Under the pieces are notes generated by a model. It made no database searches. It was not told where the DNA came from and saw only the letters and a program-made list of their open reading frames with translations. DNA of 64,000 bases, from the NCBI RefSeq assembly GCF_019753045.1, contig NZ_JAIELN010000007.1, positions 1-64,000 on the forward strand, written 5' to 3'. The DNA is from Hyphomicrobium sp. Its GTDB lineage: Bacteria; Pseudomonadota; Alphaproteobacteria; Rhizobiales; Hyphomicrobiaceae. The position numbers were made by a program, and so were the translations under genes. Shown here piece after piece: positions 63,259 to 64,000 of this stretch (within the stretch, counting starts at the first letter, position 1; each line of letters begins with the position of its first letter).

Positions 63259-64000
63259 CTATTCAGCCTGATCCGGGTCGCGCGTTTTCTTGCACACCGA
63301 TTTCAGACTTTGCCAGGCTTCCGCAGTGAGGGCCGGGCTCGACTGATAGTCCTTCTGCTCGCTGACGAGGCGCGCACGTTCGGCGGCCGGAGGGTGCGTG
63401 CGAAACCAGCTGAAAGCGCCGGGCCCTTCATCGCCGTCTTCAGCTTCCATCTTCGTGACGCGGGTGAAGAAGTTTCCGAGACCTTTGGGCGAAATATCGG
63501 CCGCCTTCAGAAGCTCCAGCGCATGCTTGTCGGCCTCGCGTTCGGCGCTCCGGGAATATCCGAGCTGCGCCAGCATAAGCCCGACGTTGGCAAGCCCGCC
63601 CCCCGTCGTATTGCCAAGCATGACCTCGAGCGTCGCCCCAAGACCGACGCCGCGAATGATCGCAGACTCCGGATGGAGTTCGATCCCGTGTCCCATTTCG
63701 TGGGCGAGCACACCGGCGGCTTCGTCTGGGCTTTCCGATTTGTCGAGCAACCCGCTGGTCAAGACGATCTGGCCGCCCGGCACGGCAAAGGCGTTCATCA
63801 GAGGCCAGTCGTAAACGTGGATATGGAATGGGACGCTTCCCGACGCGCCTTTCGAAAGCCGTTCGGTCAACCGCGTGAGAGCCGCGAGACCTGCAGGGTC
63901 GACGCACTCCTTATGCCCCTTGGTCATCGATGACCGGGTGGCATCGCCGAGCCGTTCGCGCCAGCTGTTGGGCAGGTGTCGCGCGATCGATTTCGACGGA
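63259..64000 (-). CDS. M48 family metallopeptidase, 5' end beyond the window
   Basis: The frame runs open to the right edge, and codons upstream of the ATG at 63927 read LPNSWRERLGD, a typical M48 segment, so that ATG is internal and the gene starts outside. VLAHEMGHGIELH carries the HExxH zinc site; EREADKHALELL gives the third ligand; WFRTHPPAAERARL closes the family pattern. Such proteins degrade damaged membrane or periplasmic proteins. Confidence 0.9.
   Translation of the reverse strand, partial: PSKSIARHLPNSWRERLGDATRSSMTKGHKECVDPAGLAALTRLTERLSKGASGSVPFHIHVYDWPLMNAFAVPGGQIVLTSGLLDKSESPDEAAGVLAHEMGHGIELHPESAIIRGVGLGATLEVMLGNTTGGGLANVGLMLAQLGYSRSAEREADKHALELLKAADISPKGLGNFFTRVTKMEAEDGDEGPGAFSWFRTHPPAAERARLVSEQKDYQSSPALTAEAWQSLKSVCKKTRDPDQAE

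Overview
The window is a high-GC alphaproteobacterial chromosome segment carrying most of a contractile-tailed (myovirus-type) prophage at about 1-53,450, followed by ordinary host chromosome at about 53,454-64,000. The host order is tRNA-Cys, a Pcm-like methyltransferase, a TolC family channel, two PopZ/DUF2497-type proteins and valS. This order, with the PopZ-type protein beside valS, points to the Hyphomicrobiales (Rhizobiales). The genus cannot be fixed from this window; a Hyphomicrobium-like organism is only a guess.

The plus strand from 1 to about 35,050 is the late (virion and lysis) region. It runs: DUF4055 portal protein, three phage tRNAs (Pro-CGG, Trp-CCA and an initiator-like Met-CAT), SPP1 gp7/Mu F-type minor head protein, scaffold, major capsid, Mu-like connector genes (DUF1320, gpG-type, gp37-like), then a P2-like tail: baseplate spike V, PAAR tip, gp25/W wedge, sheath, tube, E with a programmed -1 frameshift to E', tape measure, U, X and D. 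Lysis genes follow: an endolysin with a C-terminal membrane segment and a two-gene spanin pair. Islands of small minus-strand genes (2.4-3.0, 4.9-5.3, 6.0-9.3 and 10.5-10.9 kb) interrupt the head module; the largest carries a Doc-type toxin. Terminase, baseplate J/I, tail fibre, integrase and replication genes are not recognised and presumably lie to the left of the window.

The minus strand from 53,103 down to 35,614 is one long, tightly overlapping array of small, probably early genes. Recognisable members include a LexA-like winged-helix protein, a SLOG/DUF2493 protein, a ParB-like protein, a cluster centred on uridine nucleotides (orotidylate decarboxylase, a phosphoribosyltransferase, a fused exonuclease-dUTPase, an Nmad1-type protein, dCMP deaminase, a MazG-like pyrophosphohydrolase), a LAGLIDADG endonuclease and a HicB-like protein. 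Many others are CxxC mini-proteins or single-pass membrane proteins.

The most striking non-coding signal is a 23-bp imperfect inverted repeat, AAAGT-N13-ACTTT with inner arms like CTAGC/GCTTA. I find it about thirteen times, almost only just upstream of gene or operon starts in the phage, on both strands and twice as tandem pairs 24 bp apart. It divides the early array into five transcription-sized blocks and overlaps the promoter in front of the tRNAs. It looks like the operator set of a phage-wide regulator that I cannot identify.

The prophage stops beside the 3' end of a tRNA-Cys gene, the usual position for tRNA-targeted integration, but no integrase lies at this edge. To the right are valS and its neighbours, ending in an M48 metalloprotease gene cut by the window edge.
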